64,000 nt of DNA from Limnanthes douglasii subsp. nivea. Lineage: Eukaryota; Streptophyta; Magnoliopsida; Brassicales; Limnanthaceae. Under the pieces are notes generated by a model. It saw nothing but the letters and a program-made list of their open reading frames with translations, searched no databases and was not told where the DNA came from. Location: positions 146,972,997 through 147,036,996 of the forward strand of contig JAUPFV010000003.1 in the NCBI GenBank assembly GCA_036936605.1. Reading direction: 5' to 3'. The stretch's first letter is position 1; each line of letters starts with the position of its first letter. Below are positions 1-10,501 of the stretch, in pieces. The position numbers were made by a program, and so were the translations under genes.

Positions 1-1707
1 AGTTTGGTTGGGAGAGTGAGAGAATTAGTCTGTTGATTTCGTCCAGATGACTCCGACTACGAGCTCGAGCCGATCTCAAGTTGACAGGTCAGTTCCATTC
101 ACCATTGCTAATGATATCAGCCACCTTAAGGCTGTTTCCCAGTCGAGAGTCAGAAATAATGTCAGTGCCATAGTGGATTGCAATCGACGAGGAGAGGAGC
201 CATGGGTCGTGCCAGAGGGAGGTGTTCAGACCATTTCCAATTGCAACCCTGTATAAATTACAAGCCAAAGGTCGAAGACAGAGAATTTTCCTCCAGATCC
301 AAGAGGGGGAGGATCCGAAGGAAACGTCCCAATTTTTTTTATTTTTTCTGTTTTGATCCAATCGCACCAGATAGATTGGGTCTTATTACTTACTATGGAC
401 CAAAGGTGCTTAAGGACGGCTGCCTGATTCCAGCTTTTTAAATCTAGGATCCCAAGGCCGCCCTCTTTATAGGGAGTGGTAATGGTAGACCAGGCTACCT
501 TGGCCCCAAAGATCTTCATAGCAGATCCAGACCAAAGGAACCGACGAAGATACTGGGTTAATTCTTTAATTATTCTAAAAAGAAGAATAAAAATTGAAGA
601 CCAATATACCTGACCAGCAAATAAAACCAATTTAATCAATTGAAGCCTACCCGCATAAGATAGGTGTTTTGTGGTCCAAGATTCAATTCTAGAGGTAATC
701 TTGTACAGGAGGGGGAGGCAATCCGAGTGAGTTAGCCTACTAGTGAGGAGAGGGACTCCTAGGTCTTTCACCGGGAGGGTACCTTCTGGGAAATTCAAAA
801 TAGGTAGCAGATCCAATCGAAGTTGATCGTCAATGCTAGATAAAAATATATGACTTTTAAAGGGATTGACTTTAAGGTCAGGAAGAAGATAGAAGTCGTC
901 CAGAGCCTCTTTAATGAGATTAAGGGAATGAGTATCACCGTGACAAAAAATCATCAGGTCATCTGCAAAGCAGAGGTTAATGATTTTCTTCTTATGACAT
1001 TTCCAATGAAAATGGAAATTCTCATTATGATTTTTCTCTTTAAGGATGTCGGAAAACACTTCCATCACAAGCACAAAAAGAAGAGGGGATAGAGGATCAC
1101 CTTGTCTCAGACCTTTTTTGCCTTTGAAATTTCCATGAGTGTCTCCATTAATAATAATGGAGTAAGAGGGGGAGGATATGCATTTGACAATCCATGAGAT
1201 TATTTTCTCAGGAAAATGCATCGCAACAAGAACATCGAAAATGAGATGCCAACGAAAGTTATCGAAGGCTTTCATAACATCGATTTTAAGGGAAATTCTT
1301 TTGCATCTTCCATTGGAATGATATCCTTTTAGAAGTGGAAGAGTCGATAAGATAAGGGAAGCATACTTTGATTCTGTTGGCCAGAATTTTGGAGATGATT
1401 CTGGGCCCGAAGATTTATCGCTATCAATACTATGAAGAGCAGATTTGATTTCAGCGCATGAAATATCACAGGTCATAAATTCCTTATCAGCGGAATTAAC
1501 TTTGGAACAGATAAGAGAAGAAACTTTTTCCAGACCAGGGTGGACCACAGAGTGTTTGGTACCAAGAGTTTTCTCAAAAAAATTAACAAAAACTTTTGAC
1601 ACTTTCGCAGGGGAGGAAACGATGACATCTTGATCATTTGAAATCGAGATAATTTTATTGCGAAAAAGCCGGGCTTTGATAATTTTGTGGAAAAATTTGG
1701 TATTCAT
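1..1707 (-). pseudogene. LINE-A reverse transcriptase with partial zinc-binding domain (broken)
   Basis: RT part of LINE ORF2. Visible motifs include KIDVMKAFDN, GLRQGDPLSPLLFV and the catalytic FADDL block, followed by the thumb region (LSYAGRLQLIK, YLRRFLWSG) and the pre-zinc-finger block with YRVAIGNG and WHDPW. Compared with LINE-B (34735-36000), residues are missing between the SDKSSGP block and the block equivalent to ILANRIK, a deletion of several dozen residues with frame disturbance near 1330-1420. A second frameshift lies near 300-367, where the continuation into the IGNG/WHDPW region changes frame, and a stop follows at 89. The real element would have copied its RNA at the nicked target in the nucleus. 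This copy cannot make a full enzyme. Confidence 0.87.
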
Positions 1708-1764
1708 ATCGCCCAGCTGAATCTAATTTTCTCTAGATTTCTGCTTCAAGAAAGATTCTTCAGC

Positions 1765-2785
1765 TCAGTTTAGAAAAATGAATGAAGCAGAGGCTTCTAA
1801 TTCGATTGTTAATAACCGAGGATTGAGAGGGTCGGAGGCTAATTTAGACTGAGCCTCAAATAGATCCTTTTGAGATTTATCGGCTCGGGAGGAAATGCCA
1901 CTAAACTCCTTACGATTTAACAAAGCTAACGCGGTTTGCAAGAAATTTAGTTTGTCAGAGACAATTCTCATTCCCGAGGAAATAGGGGAGTTCCAGCAGT
2001 TGGAAACTATGTCCTTGAAGTGGGGATGAGTTTGCCACATGTTGAAATAACGAAAAGGCTTTTTCTGTCTTGGGCGCGGAAGCCCGAGATTAAGAGTAAC
2101 AATGGTGTGATCAGGGGTGCGAAAGTGGCCTATGAGGACATAGGACATGGGAAATAGGTCGTCCCAATCAGGATTGACAAGGACTCGAACAATTTTGGAA
2201 AGGATAGGGTGAGCAGGTTGTTTGTTAATCCAAGTGAAAGGAAAGCCAGATGATCGAAGATCACTAAGCTCGCAATGATAACAGCAATTGTTGAATTCAT
2301 CAATTGCTGAAGACCAAGAATCAGAGGAGCTAAGACGCTCATCCGGATGACGGATAGCATTAAAATCCCTAGGGAGACCCAGGGGATGAGATTATCCTGA
2401 TTGGAGATGTTTTTAGGTCATTCCAAAGCGAAATGCGATCATGAGCTTCGTTAAAAGCATAGATTGCAGTGAGCTTGAAAGTGGATTTAAAGTTATGACA
2501 GTTGGCCATACAATGAATGAATTGAGGCGATTGGGAAATCCTAGTAATCGTAATAACACTAGGGTTCCAAGTGATCCAAATTCTACCTAAGGGGTGGGAA
2601 GCGTGATTGGTGATCACATGCCAAAACGGAACCATACGTCTGATTATCGGATCGACATTCAGACTTTGGACTTTAGTTTCTACTAGGACTATCATAGAGA
2701 TATGATTGGAAATAATAAAGACGGTGACATTGTTTTGCCTAATCGGGTCATTAAGACCGCGAACATTCCAAGAAGCTAAATTCAT
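1765..2785 (-). pseudogene. LINE-A AP-like endonuclease domain (frameshifted)
   Basis: N-terminal endonuclease of LINE ORF2, starting with MNLASWNVRGLNDPIRQ at 2785, the typical opening of plant L1 endonucleases. VETKV follows, where the family has its catalytic Glu. The domain is spread over three frames: 2785-2369, 2360-2130 (FDHLAFLSLG) and 2148-1765 (GHFRTPDHTIVTLNLG, equivalent to the family SDH-P block, then a linker with FRYFNMWQTHP). Near 2130-2160 it reads RTPDH where SDH is expected. In an active element this enzyme nicks the target DNA to prime reverse transcription. The frame changes near 2365 and 2140 make it inactive. Confidence 0.83.
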
Positions 2786-2806
2786 TAATAGAAGACTTAC
2801 AGTGTA

Positions 2807-3771
2807 TCAGTTGATGGTCCTGTCAGAGGACAATACCTTCTTACCTTTGTCTTTAGCTACATCCGTGCACATCCTTTTAGGGGGCGAATCCACATATTCG
2901 CCAATCTCCACTTCCTTATCCTCAGAGATAGATGAAAGTCTAGAATCCACCTCAGGATCTATCTCAGAAGGATCTTCCTCGGATGATGATGTCTCAGTAG
3001 GAAAAGTTAGTGTACCAGCAAGGTTCGAAAACAGCGGGTCAGACGATGGTCCTGTCGGAGGATAAATCCTTTTTACCATAGGTTGCGCCACCATCCAATT
3101 TTTTTGCAAATTCAACCTCTTTAACTCCATCCAAACGGACAGATAAAAAGAACCAGCAGGATTAGAGCGATCACAATAACCAAAAGACAAGTTAAAATTA
3201 GACTCATTTAAAATATTAAAAGAATTAAACCCATTTAAAATACTATTTTTTTCTCGTTTGAAAGTACTAAATAAATTAAATTCATTTAAAATACTAAAAT
3301 AATTAAATCTATTTAATATAATAAATAAATTAAAATCATTTAACATACTAAAGTCATTAACTTCATTTAAAGTATTTAAATAATAAACTCATTTGAAAAA
3401 TTAAATACATTAAAATCATTTAACATACTATTGAAACTAAACTGTTTTAAGATACTAATAGCATTAAGAGTATTATTTGGGCCTCTGACTTTAATTAAGA
3501 TTAAAGGCAGAAAAAGAATGAGAGGCCCAAACAGATTAGGGTTAACTCCCCAAAACCATTCACGAAACAGGGTAGCGGTCGCTTTTACATCAGCAACCAT
3601 TTGCTTCGCCGTCAAAGCGCTAAATTCCTCCGGACCGATTACGCTTATTCTGAAGTTCGTACTACGCACGGACGCCAAAATGCACAGAAACCCACCTGAC
3701 CCAAAGAAACCCACCGACAAGCCACCTTCTTTCATCTCGGTACCCTGCTCCTCCATGAACGTAAGCGACAA
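2807..3771 (-). pseudogene. LINE-A ORF1 relic with repeat-expanded middle
   Basis: Two open stretches in the ORF1 position directly upstream of the endonuclease. The upstream one (3771-3376) begins MSLTFMEEQGTEMKEGG and holds a hydrophobic stretch (LFGPLILFLPLILIKV). The downstream one (3346-2807) starts inside an Asn/Phe/Leu-rich repeat tract made of 27-bp units and ends with an acidic, Ser-rich tail (TSSSEEDPSEIDPEVDS) followed by a basic patch (PPKRM, KGKK). I do not recognise a named domain. The assignment to ORF1 rests on position only. Its N-terminal part is probably in the fragment at 14294-15015, cut off by the Tat-1 insertion. Confidence 0.55.
3188..3460 (-). repeat. 27-bp AT-rich tandem repeat in LINE-A ORF1
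   Basis: About six good copies (best between 3269 and 3430) and several decayed flanking copies of a 27-bp unit whose plus-strand core reads ATTCATTTAAAATACT. As 27 is a multiple of three, the minus strand keeps one frame and encodes a nine-residue repeat similar to FSILNEFNL. One unit is 26 bp, which breaks the frame near 3370. Confidence 0.85.
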
Positions 3772-3832
3772 ATCACTGAGAGAGACTTATGAATGTAAGC
3801 GACAAATCACTGAGAGAGAGATTTTGATATAC
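3747..3832. repeat. Short direct duplication, ~37-bp unit
   Basis: Two adjacent copies of a segment containing GTAAGCGACAAATCACTGAG, starting near 3759 and 3795, within the LINE-A ORF1 leader. It is probably a local slippage duplication. Confidence 0.8.
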
Positions 3833-3851
3833 CAGAGTACCTTACGAGGTA

Positions 3852-3856
3852 GATTT
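3852..3856. other. Tat-1 left target-site duplication (GATTT)
   Basis: GATTT directly before the left LTR, repeated at 14294-14298 directly after the right LTR. Five bases is the normal Ty3/Gypsy length. Confidence 0.95.
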
Positions 3857-4305
3857 TGATGAGTCCAAATTCAGCATGCTCCCCGGACAAGGACATATCG
3901 GTCCAAAGCCGGATAGATCGGACATATCACATGGACCGGACAGATCACTTCGAACACTATGACCATAGGACTGTTCGAACTATGACAAAAGTACTAAAAA
4001 ACCTAAACACTCCTTGACTAAGCTACTTGCTCTCCTACTTAGAGCTCATGGGTCTTTGAACATGACCCGGGTTCTTTAAACATGACCTGAAAGCCCATAA
4101 GGGCCCAAACATCACACTATAAATACCAACCACCTGCATTAACTATGGGTAATGAGAATTAACTGCTACCAAGCTGCTTAATTATCTCTCTACTCCCTAC
4201 TCTAAACCATTCAACACCCCCGCACCACCGTTCAACACCCACACACCACCTTAACACACAAATTGAAATTACCAGCCTACCTCCAGGCGATTATTATCCA
4301 CACCA
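3857..4305 (+). repeat. Tat-1 5' LTR
   Basis: 449-bp LTR starting TGATGAGTCC and ending TCCACACCA, matched by 13857-14293. It contains iterated CGGACAGATC-like motifs in U3 and a TATA box TATAAATA at 4118-4125. It differs from the 3' LTR by about ten substitutions and three short indels: it lost a TCCGGACCGG segment and gained a CACCACCGTTCAACAC-like duplication. Confidence 0.95.
4118..4125 (+). promoter_or_regulatory. TATA box in Tat-1 5' LTR
   Basis: TATAAATA, conserved at 14126-14133 and on the minus strand in both Tat-2 LTRs (43253-43260, 50245-50252). It would drive the genomic gag-pol RNA. Confidence 0.7.
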
Positions 4306-4308
4306 AAT

Positions 4309-4325
4309 TGGCGACCACAGTGGGA
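4309..4325 (+). other. Tat-1 primer-binding site (candidate)
   Basis: TGGCGACCACAGTGGGA, three bases after the LTR end, in the position and with the TGG start expected for complementarity to a tRNA 3' CCA end. Tat-2 has the same site with one change. I do not assign the tRNA. Confidence 0.75.
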
Positions 4326-4377
4326 GGAAAGGGTACCTGAATCAAGCATTCAAAACCTGCCAAGAAACTCTGTTCGT

Positions 4378-6720
4378 ATGAATCCGGACAATCCAGAGCT
4401 TCCACCGGCTTTGCTTGAAGTGGTGGAAGAGAACGATGAATACACTGTCGAAGAGCGTGACAAGTTAAAGTGTGAAATAGAAGCTTTGAGGGCTGAGAAG
4501 GCCAAGATGGGCGTGAAAGAAAAATCCAAAGCATCAGTTGCTCATCATACCGATAACCCCAGAGAGCATCAGGCTTCCAAAACTCATGTGAGCACCAAAA
4601 AGACTCATGCTAGTTCCAAAAAGTCTCACCGGTCCAAGCCTGTGGAGAGTTCTGACTCGAGCTCAGAATCTTCAGGTAGCTCTTCGGACAGTGAGGGAAA
4701 TGAAAAATCCTTGTCCTCTAGCAGCGATGAGGGTCGAACCAGGAAAAAGCAAAAGCAGGTTAAGAAGTATTCAAGAAAAAGAGACAGACATAGAAGAATG
4801 AAAAGGCATATTGGCAAGGAATCATCCCACCACCGGAGGTATACGGACAAGATGCTGATGGATCCCTTTGCTTTCCACGATGAGCCAGGTATCTTTGCAA
4901 CTCCTAATGAGGATGCTGTGTTCAGTCGTGGAAGGAATTGGAGGCAGTCTCCGCTGTCTTCTAAAATTCTGTCCGGAAACCTCCCCAAGAGGTTTGACAG
5001 CACTAAAATAGAGAAGTACGATGGCAGTACTGATCCAGACAATCATCTGGAGCAATTCAAGAACTTCATGATGAACTTTGATGACGATGATAAAATACTT
5101 TGTAGGGCATTCTCCCAATCATTTACGGGGAGTGCTCTGAAATGGTACAACAGCCTGCCTCGGGGTTGTATTAAAGATTTCGATACGTTTTGGGTGGCCT
5201 TTCGAAGGCAGTTCGTATGGAGTAAATAGCTGAAGGGCAATGGAGACACCATAATCCATTGTGCCCAGGAGCCAAATGAGTCCTTGAAAGAATACATAAG
5301 CCGTTTTGTGAACACAAAAAATGGGTTAGCTGATTGCTTCGAACAGGTAGCAATAGCATCCCTGAGATAGGGTTTGAACCCGAGCAATCTAGCTGATTCG
5401 GTGACCAGAAAGAAGGCAATGACATGGGGAGGGTTGCTGAATCAGGTTGGCAAACAAATAAACGTCGATGAAACAAAGAAAACCAGGGTGCACAGGCAGG
5501 TGAGATCCAACCCAGTGGCACCAACTCCAAATCAGAATCAGTCCGGGAACAAAGCGAGAGAAACCGGACAGGGGCATGGTAGGGCAAAAGCTCAGTCTCA
5601 GCCAGCTGCTCCTGCTCAAAGTCAACAATCCAGAAACAAGAGAGGGCCATGGGTCCAACCGGAGTGGTTCGCTGAGTTAAAAGAAAGCGTGGCCACTATC
5701 TTTGATAAAACAAAAGGTGAGATGCATTACCGGAGACCGGCAAAACTGCAGTCTCCCAGAGAGCATCACAACAACTCTTTTTTCCAATATCACAATGATA
5801 TTGGTCATACCACCGATGATTGCATAGCATTGAAACAAGAAGTTCAAAACTTGATTGAAAGGGGGAAGTTGGGAGCTTACGTTAAAAGAAGAGGAGGCAA
5901 TAGGCCTGACAACACTCACCGGGTTGGTCCTAATAATGCCGCTCCGGAGGGAGCCATGGTAATAGTTGAAAGATTTGATGTGGAATCTGAGTACTTGGAT
6001 CCCGATCCAACTCGGAACAAAGTGGGTGCTATAGAGGAATGTTCTAGGTCGGTCTCCGGGCTCATCAAGTTTTTCGAGTCGCTTACAATTTTCGGAGGGG
6101 ACACTATGACAGCTCCTACTGCTTCTTCGAGGAAGAGGCATGTTCATACTTTGGCCTCCCAGCTAGAAGGAGGCATGACATCTTATCAGTCACCTAACTC
6201 ATTTCCCTTCATTGTGTTTGATGAAGATGATTTAAGAAACATTGCTGGGCCCCATGAGGATGTTGTTGTCATAGGAGCATCTATAGGGGGCAATGACATA
6301 AGACGAATCTTGGTGGATACTGGAAGCTCACCCAATATCCTTTTCCTAACCACTTACAAGAAAATGAAAAACCCCGCTGTAATTCAGAACTCGGACAGGT
6401 CAATCGTGGGCTTCACAGGCAGCTCAGCAGATGTGATCGGAGAGTTCGAAGAGGAGGTGTTATTGGGCAAGGGCCCTTTCAAGAAAATGGTCAGAATACT
6501 CTTTATTGTGGTGGATTGTCCCACTTGCTATAATGCTATTCTAGGGAGGTCTTGGCTCTCTAGGATGCATGCAGTGACTTCGACAGTCCACCAATGCTTG
6601 AAGTATGTTGTTCAGGGGCAGGTTGGAGTCGTCCGGAGCAGCCAAAAGATTGCAAGAGAATGTTATGCCACTACCTTGGCTCCTCGAACATTGGGGGCAG
6701 TCCGCATCGATGAACAATAG
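4378..6720 (+). pseudogene. Tat-1 Gag and aspartic protease (two nonsense mutations)
   Basis: Gag begins at the ATG at 4378 (MNPDNPELPPALLEVVEEN). A charged N-terminus is followed by a long Ser/Lys-rich disordered region (SSDSSSESSGSSSDSEGNE) and the retrotransposon Gag core near residues 210-330 (LEQFKNFMMNFDDDD, LKWYNSLPRG, FWVAFRRQFV). Stops interrupt it at 5227-5229 and 5368-5370, where Tat-2 has sense codons. The C-terminal part holds a basic Gln-rich stretch, then a protease domain with the active-site motif ILVDTGSSPN near 6310-6339. The frame ends with TAG at 6718-6720, which separates protease from RT in one continuous frame. In an active element these proteins form the particle and process the polyprotein. 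Confidence 0.92.
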
Positions 6721-8775
6721 CAGTTTGAAGGCCTTTCTGGGGGTGAGGGTGAAATTGATGACCCCAGAGAGACCCCCGGAGTATTGATACCAATCGAAGA
6801 AGTTGAAACACACTGTTTGGAAGATGGTAAGAGTGTTAAGATAGGGTCCAAGATGCCATCAATGTTGAAAAAGGAAATGTTAAAGTTTTTGAAAGACCAT
6901 CAGCACGTTTTTGCTTGGTGCACTGCTGATGTTACTGAAGTTCCATCAGAGGTGATATCCCATCACCTATCTGTCCGGAGAGATGTAGCACTAGTGGTTC
7001 AAAAAAGAAGAGCTTTTTCCAAGGAAAAGGCTGATGTCATTGTGCAAGAGGTTGACAGACCCACAAAGATGGGGCACATTAAGGAATCTCAATTCCCTTT
7101 GTGGACTGCCAATCCTGTCCTGGTGAAAAAGAAGAATGGCAAGTGGCGCATGTGCATTGACTTCACAGATCTCAATAGAGCTTGCCCAAAAGACTTGTAT
7201 CCGGTCCCCCAGATCGATCAGTTAGTAGACTCCACCTCTGGAAACAAGCTGCTTTCCTTTGTGGATGCTTTCTCCGGATACAATCAGATTCAAGTGGATC
7301 TTAAGGATCAAGAGCATACCACATTTGTAACTGACAGAGGGCTTCATTGCTACAAAGTGATGCTATTTGGTTTGAAAAATGCTGGGGCTACTTATCAAAG
7401 ATTAGTCAACAAGGCATTTGCTGATCAAATTGGAAGAAATATGGAGGTTTACATTGACGATATGATGGTGAAAAGTGTGGATGAGCAGTTACACTTGTCC
7501 GATCTCCAAGAAACTTTTGCCAACTTGGTGAAAGTGAATTTAAAGTTAAATCCTGAAAAGTGTGTCTTCGGAGTGCAGTCCGGGAAGTTTCTAGGCTATA
7601 TCATAAGTGAGCATGGAATACAGCCCGATCCGGACCAGCTGAATGCTCTTTTCCAGATGGAACCTCCTCGAAACGTCAAAGAAGTACAGCGGTTAACGGG
7701 GAGATTAGCAGCCTTAAACAGATTTATCTCCAGGTCTTCAGACAGGTGTGATCCTTTCTTTCAAACTTTAAAAGGTGCAAAGGGGTTCGAGTGGACCCCA
7801 CAGTGTGATGAGGCTTTCAATGAAATCAAGAAACACATGTCCTCCCCCAAAACTTTGTTCAAACCAGTTGATGGGGAGACTCTCTTCGTATATTTGGTAG
7901 TTTCAAGTTGTGCCATCAGTGCTGTGCTGGTAAGAGAGGTCGATAGACATCCCCACCCAGTGTACTACATCAGCAAGAGCTTAATAGATGCTGAGAGACG
8001 TTACTTGAAACTTGAAAAATTAGCACTAGCCCTAGTAATAGCTGCAAGGAAGATGAGACCTTATTTCCAGGCTCATCCTATCATCGTTCGGACCTCTTTT
8101 CCCTTAAAGAATGTCCTTCAAAAAGCAGAAATTTCGAGCAGAATGACTAAGTGGTCAGTGGAGTTGGGGGACTTTGATATAGACTTTGCTCCCCGGACAG
8201 CAGTGAAAGCCCAAGCTATGGCTGATTTTCTGGTTGAATTCCACTCCGATAGGGATTCAAAGCAAGCTACTGATACAAAAGATAAGAAAATGTGGGTCGT
8301 CCGAACAGATGGTGGATCTAGCACTATGGGATATGGTGCAGGAATATGTTTAACTTCCCCATACGGAGACAATATGTACCAGGCTATTTGTTTTGCTTTC
8401 AGGGCATCTAATAACGAGTCCGAATATGAAGCAGCTATAGTTGGGTTAAAGTTAGCCTACATTTGTGGGGCTAAGAGGGTCAAGCTGCTAAGTGACTCCC
8501 AATTTCTTATCCACCATGCCTTAGGCCAATCTGAGGCTAGAAAGGAACAGCTTGTGAAGTATTTACTCCTCCTCAAGAATGAAGCACTAAAATTTAAAGC
8601 TGTTGTCTATGAGCACATTCCCCGGGCAGAAAATGAGCTAGCAGACTCATTGGAAACCATAGTATATACGGAGTCGTACCCATGGATCCATGTGCTTGAA
8701 AGCCCTTCTATTCAACTTAGTAAGGGTGTAGAAGAGGAAATTTTTGAAATACAAGTGAAACGACCTCAAGACTGA
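6721..8775 (+). CDS. Tat-1 reverse transcriptase with two RNase H domains
   Basis: Open from 6721 in the frame of the protease up to TGA at 8773-8775. RT spans roughly the first 350 residues, with KKKNGKWRMCIDFTDLNRA, LSFVDAFSGYNQI, the LFGLKNAGATYQR block and the catalytic YIDDMMVKS. A degenerate Gypsy RNase H follows (VYYISKSLIDAERRY). The last part is a second, archaeal-type RNase H (RTDGGSSTMGYGAG, SNNESEYEAAIVGLKLA, LSDSQFLIHHALG), the hallmark of the Tat lineage. The terminal stop replaces what is probably a Trp codon, because the same frame continues directly into integrase. It would copy element RNA to DNA in the particle. The catalytic residues look intact, but no autonomous start is visible after the TAG at 6718. 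Confidence 0.92.
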   Translation, partial: QFEGLSGGEGEIDDPRETPGVLIPIEEVETHCLEDGKSVKIGSKMPSMLKKEMLKFLKDHQHVFAWCTADVTEVPSEVISHHLSVRRDVALVVQKRRAFSKEKADVIVQEVDRPTKMGHIKESQFPLWTANPVLVKKKNGKWRMCIDFTDLNRACPKDLYPVPQIDQLVDSTSGNKLLSFVDAFSGYNQIQVDLKDQEHTTFVTDRGLHCYKVMLFGLKNAGATYQRLVNKAFADQIGRNMEVYIDDMMVKSVDEQLHLSDLQETFANLVKVNLKLNPEKCVFGVQSGKFLGYIISEHGIQPDPDQLNALFQMEPPRNVKEVQRLTGRLAALNRFISRSSDRCDPFFQTLKGAKGFEWTPQCDEAFNEIKKHMSSPKTLFKPVDGETLFVYLVVSSCAISAVLVREVDRHPHPVYYISKSLIDAERRYLKLEKLALALVIAARKMRPYFQAHPIIVRTSFPLKNVLQKAEISSRMTKWSVELGDFDIDFAPRTAVKAQAMADFLVEFHSDRDSKQATDTKDKKMWVVRTDGGSSTMGYGAGICLTSPYGDNMYQAICFAFRASNNESEYEAAIVGLKLAYICGAKRVKLLSDSQFLIHHALGQSEARKEQLVKYLLLLKNEALKFKAVVYEHIPRAENELADSLETIVYTESYPWIHVLESPSIQLSKGVEEEIFEIQVKRPQD

Positions 8776-10007
8776 AGATCTCCTCTCATACAATATCTGT
8801 CCGATGGTATTGTGCCTTCAGATAAGTCACAAGCCAAAACATTGAAACACAAGGCTCGTGGTTTCGTTATATTGAGAGAAGTGTTGTACAAAAAATCCTA
8901 TAGTAAACCTCTCATGCGTTGTTTGGGGGATGATGAGTCACAAGTGGTCCTCTCCGAATTACATGATGGTGATGAATCAGTCCATTGTGGATTTAGAGCT
9001 CTAACAAGAAGAGTACTACTCTCCGGATACTATTGGCCATCAATCATGAAAGATGCTAAGGAGTTGGTAAGGAGGTGTGACCCATACCAGAGGTACAACA
9101 ATGAAATTCATGTATCAGCCATTCCTCTAGAATCCATTTCTGAGCCCATTCCCTTCGCTCGATGGGGGTTGGATTTAGTAGGGCCTCTCCCCGTGGCGTC
9201 CGGAGGGCGCAAAACTATAATTGTGGCCATAGACTACTTCTCGAAGTGGATAGAAGCAGCCCCCCCTGGCAGGGACAACGTCAAAAGCTGTCATAAAATT
9301 CATTTTGTCCAACATATGTTGCAGATTTGGTGTCCCACAGAAAATAACAACAGACAACGGGCCACAGTTCGACAATAGAGAAATGGAGAGCTTCTGTGCC
9401 TCAAGGGGTATACAGCATTGTTTTTCTTCACCTTTCCACCCACAAGCAAATGGGCAAGTGGAAGTGGCTAATAGAACTATACTCTACGGGTTAAAAAAGA
9501 ATTTGGAAGGGGCTGCTGGGAAATGGCCTAGTTATTTGCAAGAAGTCTTGTGGGCCTACCGGACAACACTTGGGACTGCAACACAAGAGTCACCCTTTGC
9601 CTTGGTCTATGGGATGGATGCAGTAGCCCCCATAGAGAAGACACTCCCTTCCTTTCGTGTTCACTACTTCTCCGAACACGCTAATGAGATGGCAATCAAA
9701 AATCAACTTGATTTGATAGAAGAAAGACGGGTTAAGGCTCACCTTAGAGTTGCACACTATCAGGGCTTGATGAGGAGCAGGTTTGCTTCCAAAGTTAAAA
9801 GAAGAGATTTCCAACGAGGGGATAAAGTATTAAGGAAGGTCTTCTTACACACTAAAGAAAAGCTCTTCGGAAAGCTGGCCCCAACCTGGGAGGGTCCGTA
9901 TATAGTGGTTGAAAGAATCAAGCCTGGAACTTATTGGTTGGAAGACAAGGATGGCAGAGTTCTAAACTCATCCTTGGAACATTGAGCATCTCCGGATGTA
10001 CCTGGAA
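8776..10007 (+). pseudogene. Tat-1 integrase (frameshifted)
   Basis: Continues the RT frame after TGA 8773-8775 (RSPLIQYLSDGIVPSD). The N-terminal HHCC zinc finger is damaged: the second Cys of CDPCQ in Tat-2 is Tyr here (CDPYQ). The catalytic core has RWGLDLVGPLP and VAIDYFSKW (first Asp), then a one-base insertion in a C-run at about 9259-9265 shifts the frame. The core continues from ~9300 with ITTDNGPQFD (second Asp) and FHPQANGQVEVANR (Glu). The C-terminal part lacks a chromodomain and ends with WEGPYIVVERIKPGTYWLED. A further one-base insertion near 9966 replaces the last residues seen in Tat-2 (WNIEHLRMYLE). Confidence 0.92.
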
Positions 10008-10501
10008 TAACACTTGTGTAAATATTTACTTGTTTAAACATCCATGTAAATATTTGGGGGCATACTCTTTCCTCCCCGGTGGCGCGGAGAGGTTTTAATG
10101 AGGTGTCCGGGTTGTTAAATAAAATTCGATGCCTTCTTCAAAATTTTCTAAGTGTTTTTAAAATCCAATCCCTTATCATACTATCCGGACTGAAATATCT
10201 AAAGGCTATTTAAATTCTAGCCGGAGAATTTAAACACTATCACAATGCAATATCTAAAAGCTACTTAAACTCTGGCTATCAAAATTAAAATGAACAATGA
10301 AAGAAGGTGATGGTTACACAAAACAGAGATATTCATTAAATGAAACAACTTAAAATTACCTTGGCCTTCCAAGGACTTTCAATAGTCAAGGTACTACACA
10401 AAAAACCTGTCCGGTCAAGCACCGGACACCATTACAAAAAGAGTGTCTTGGCCTTCCAAGGACTTTAGATTGAGTAAAAAATAAACAGAGTAAATTTTGG
10501 G
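10008..10501. other. Tat-1 convergent spacer
   Basis: About 0.5 kb between the 3' end of gag-pol (plus) and the 3' end of the extra gene (minus). It contains two copies of CTTGGCCTTCCAAGGACTTT (near 10360 and 10447). The same motif occurs twice, inverted, in the Tat-2 spacer. Termination signals of both transcripts should lie here, but no certain poly-A site can be read. Confidence 0.6.

Larger units (their letters stand above)
1..3856 (-). mobile_element. LINE-A non-LTR retrotransposon, 3' portion
   Basis: This is the larger part of a plant L1-type LINE read on the minus strand. From its 5' side it holds an ORF1 relic (~3771-2807), an AP-type endonuclease (~2785-1765), reverse transcriptase (~1707-226) and the start of the C-terminal zinc-binding region, which runs off position 1, so no poly-A tail or target duplication is visible. 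Its upstream part continues at 14294-~15015. The two parts join cleanly if Tat-1 and one copy of its GATTT target duplication are removed, so the Gypsy element landed inside this LINE. Several frameshifts and a deletion in the RT show the copy is dead. Confidence 0.88.

Noticed and set aside
2706..3065. Plus-strand frame of 119 residues
   Set aside because: Antisense shadow of the LINE-A ORF1 tail, whose acidic Ser/Glu-rich reading on the minus strand fits better.
5171..5658. Long minus-strand open frames opposite Tat-1 gag
   Set aside because: They are complements of the Gag frame; no start context, no domain, and the composition mirrors the coding strand.
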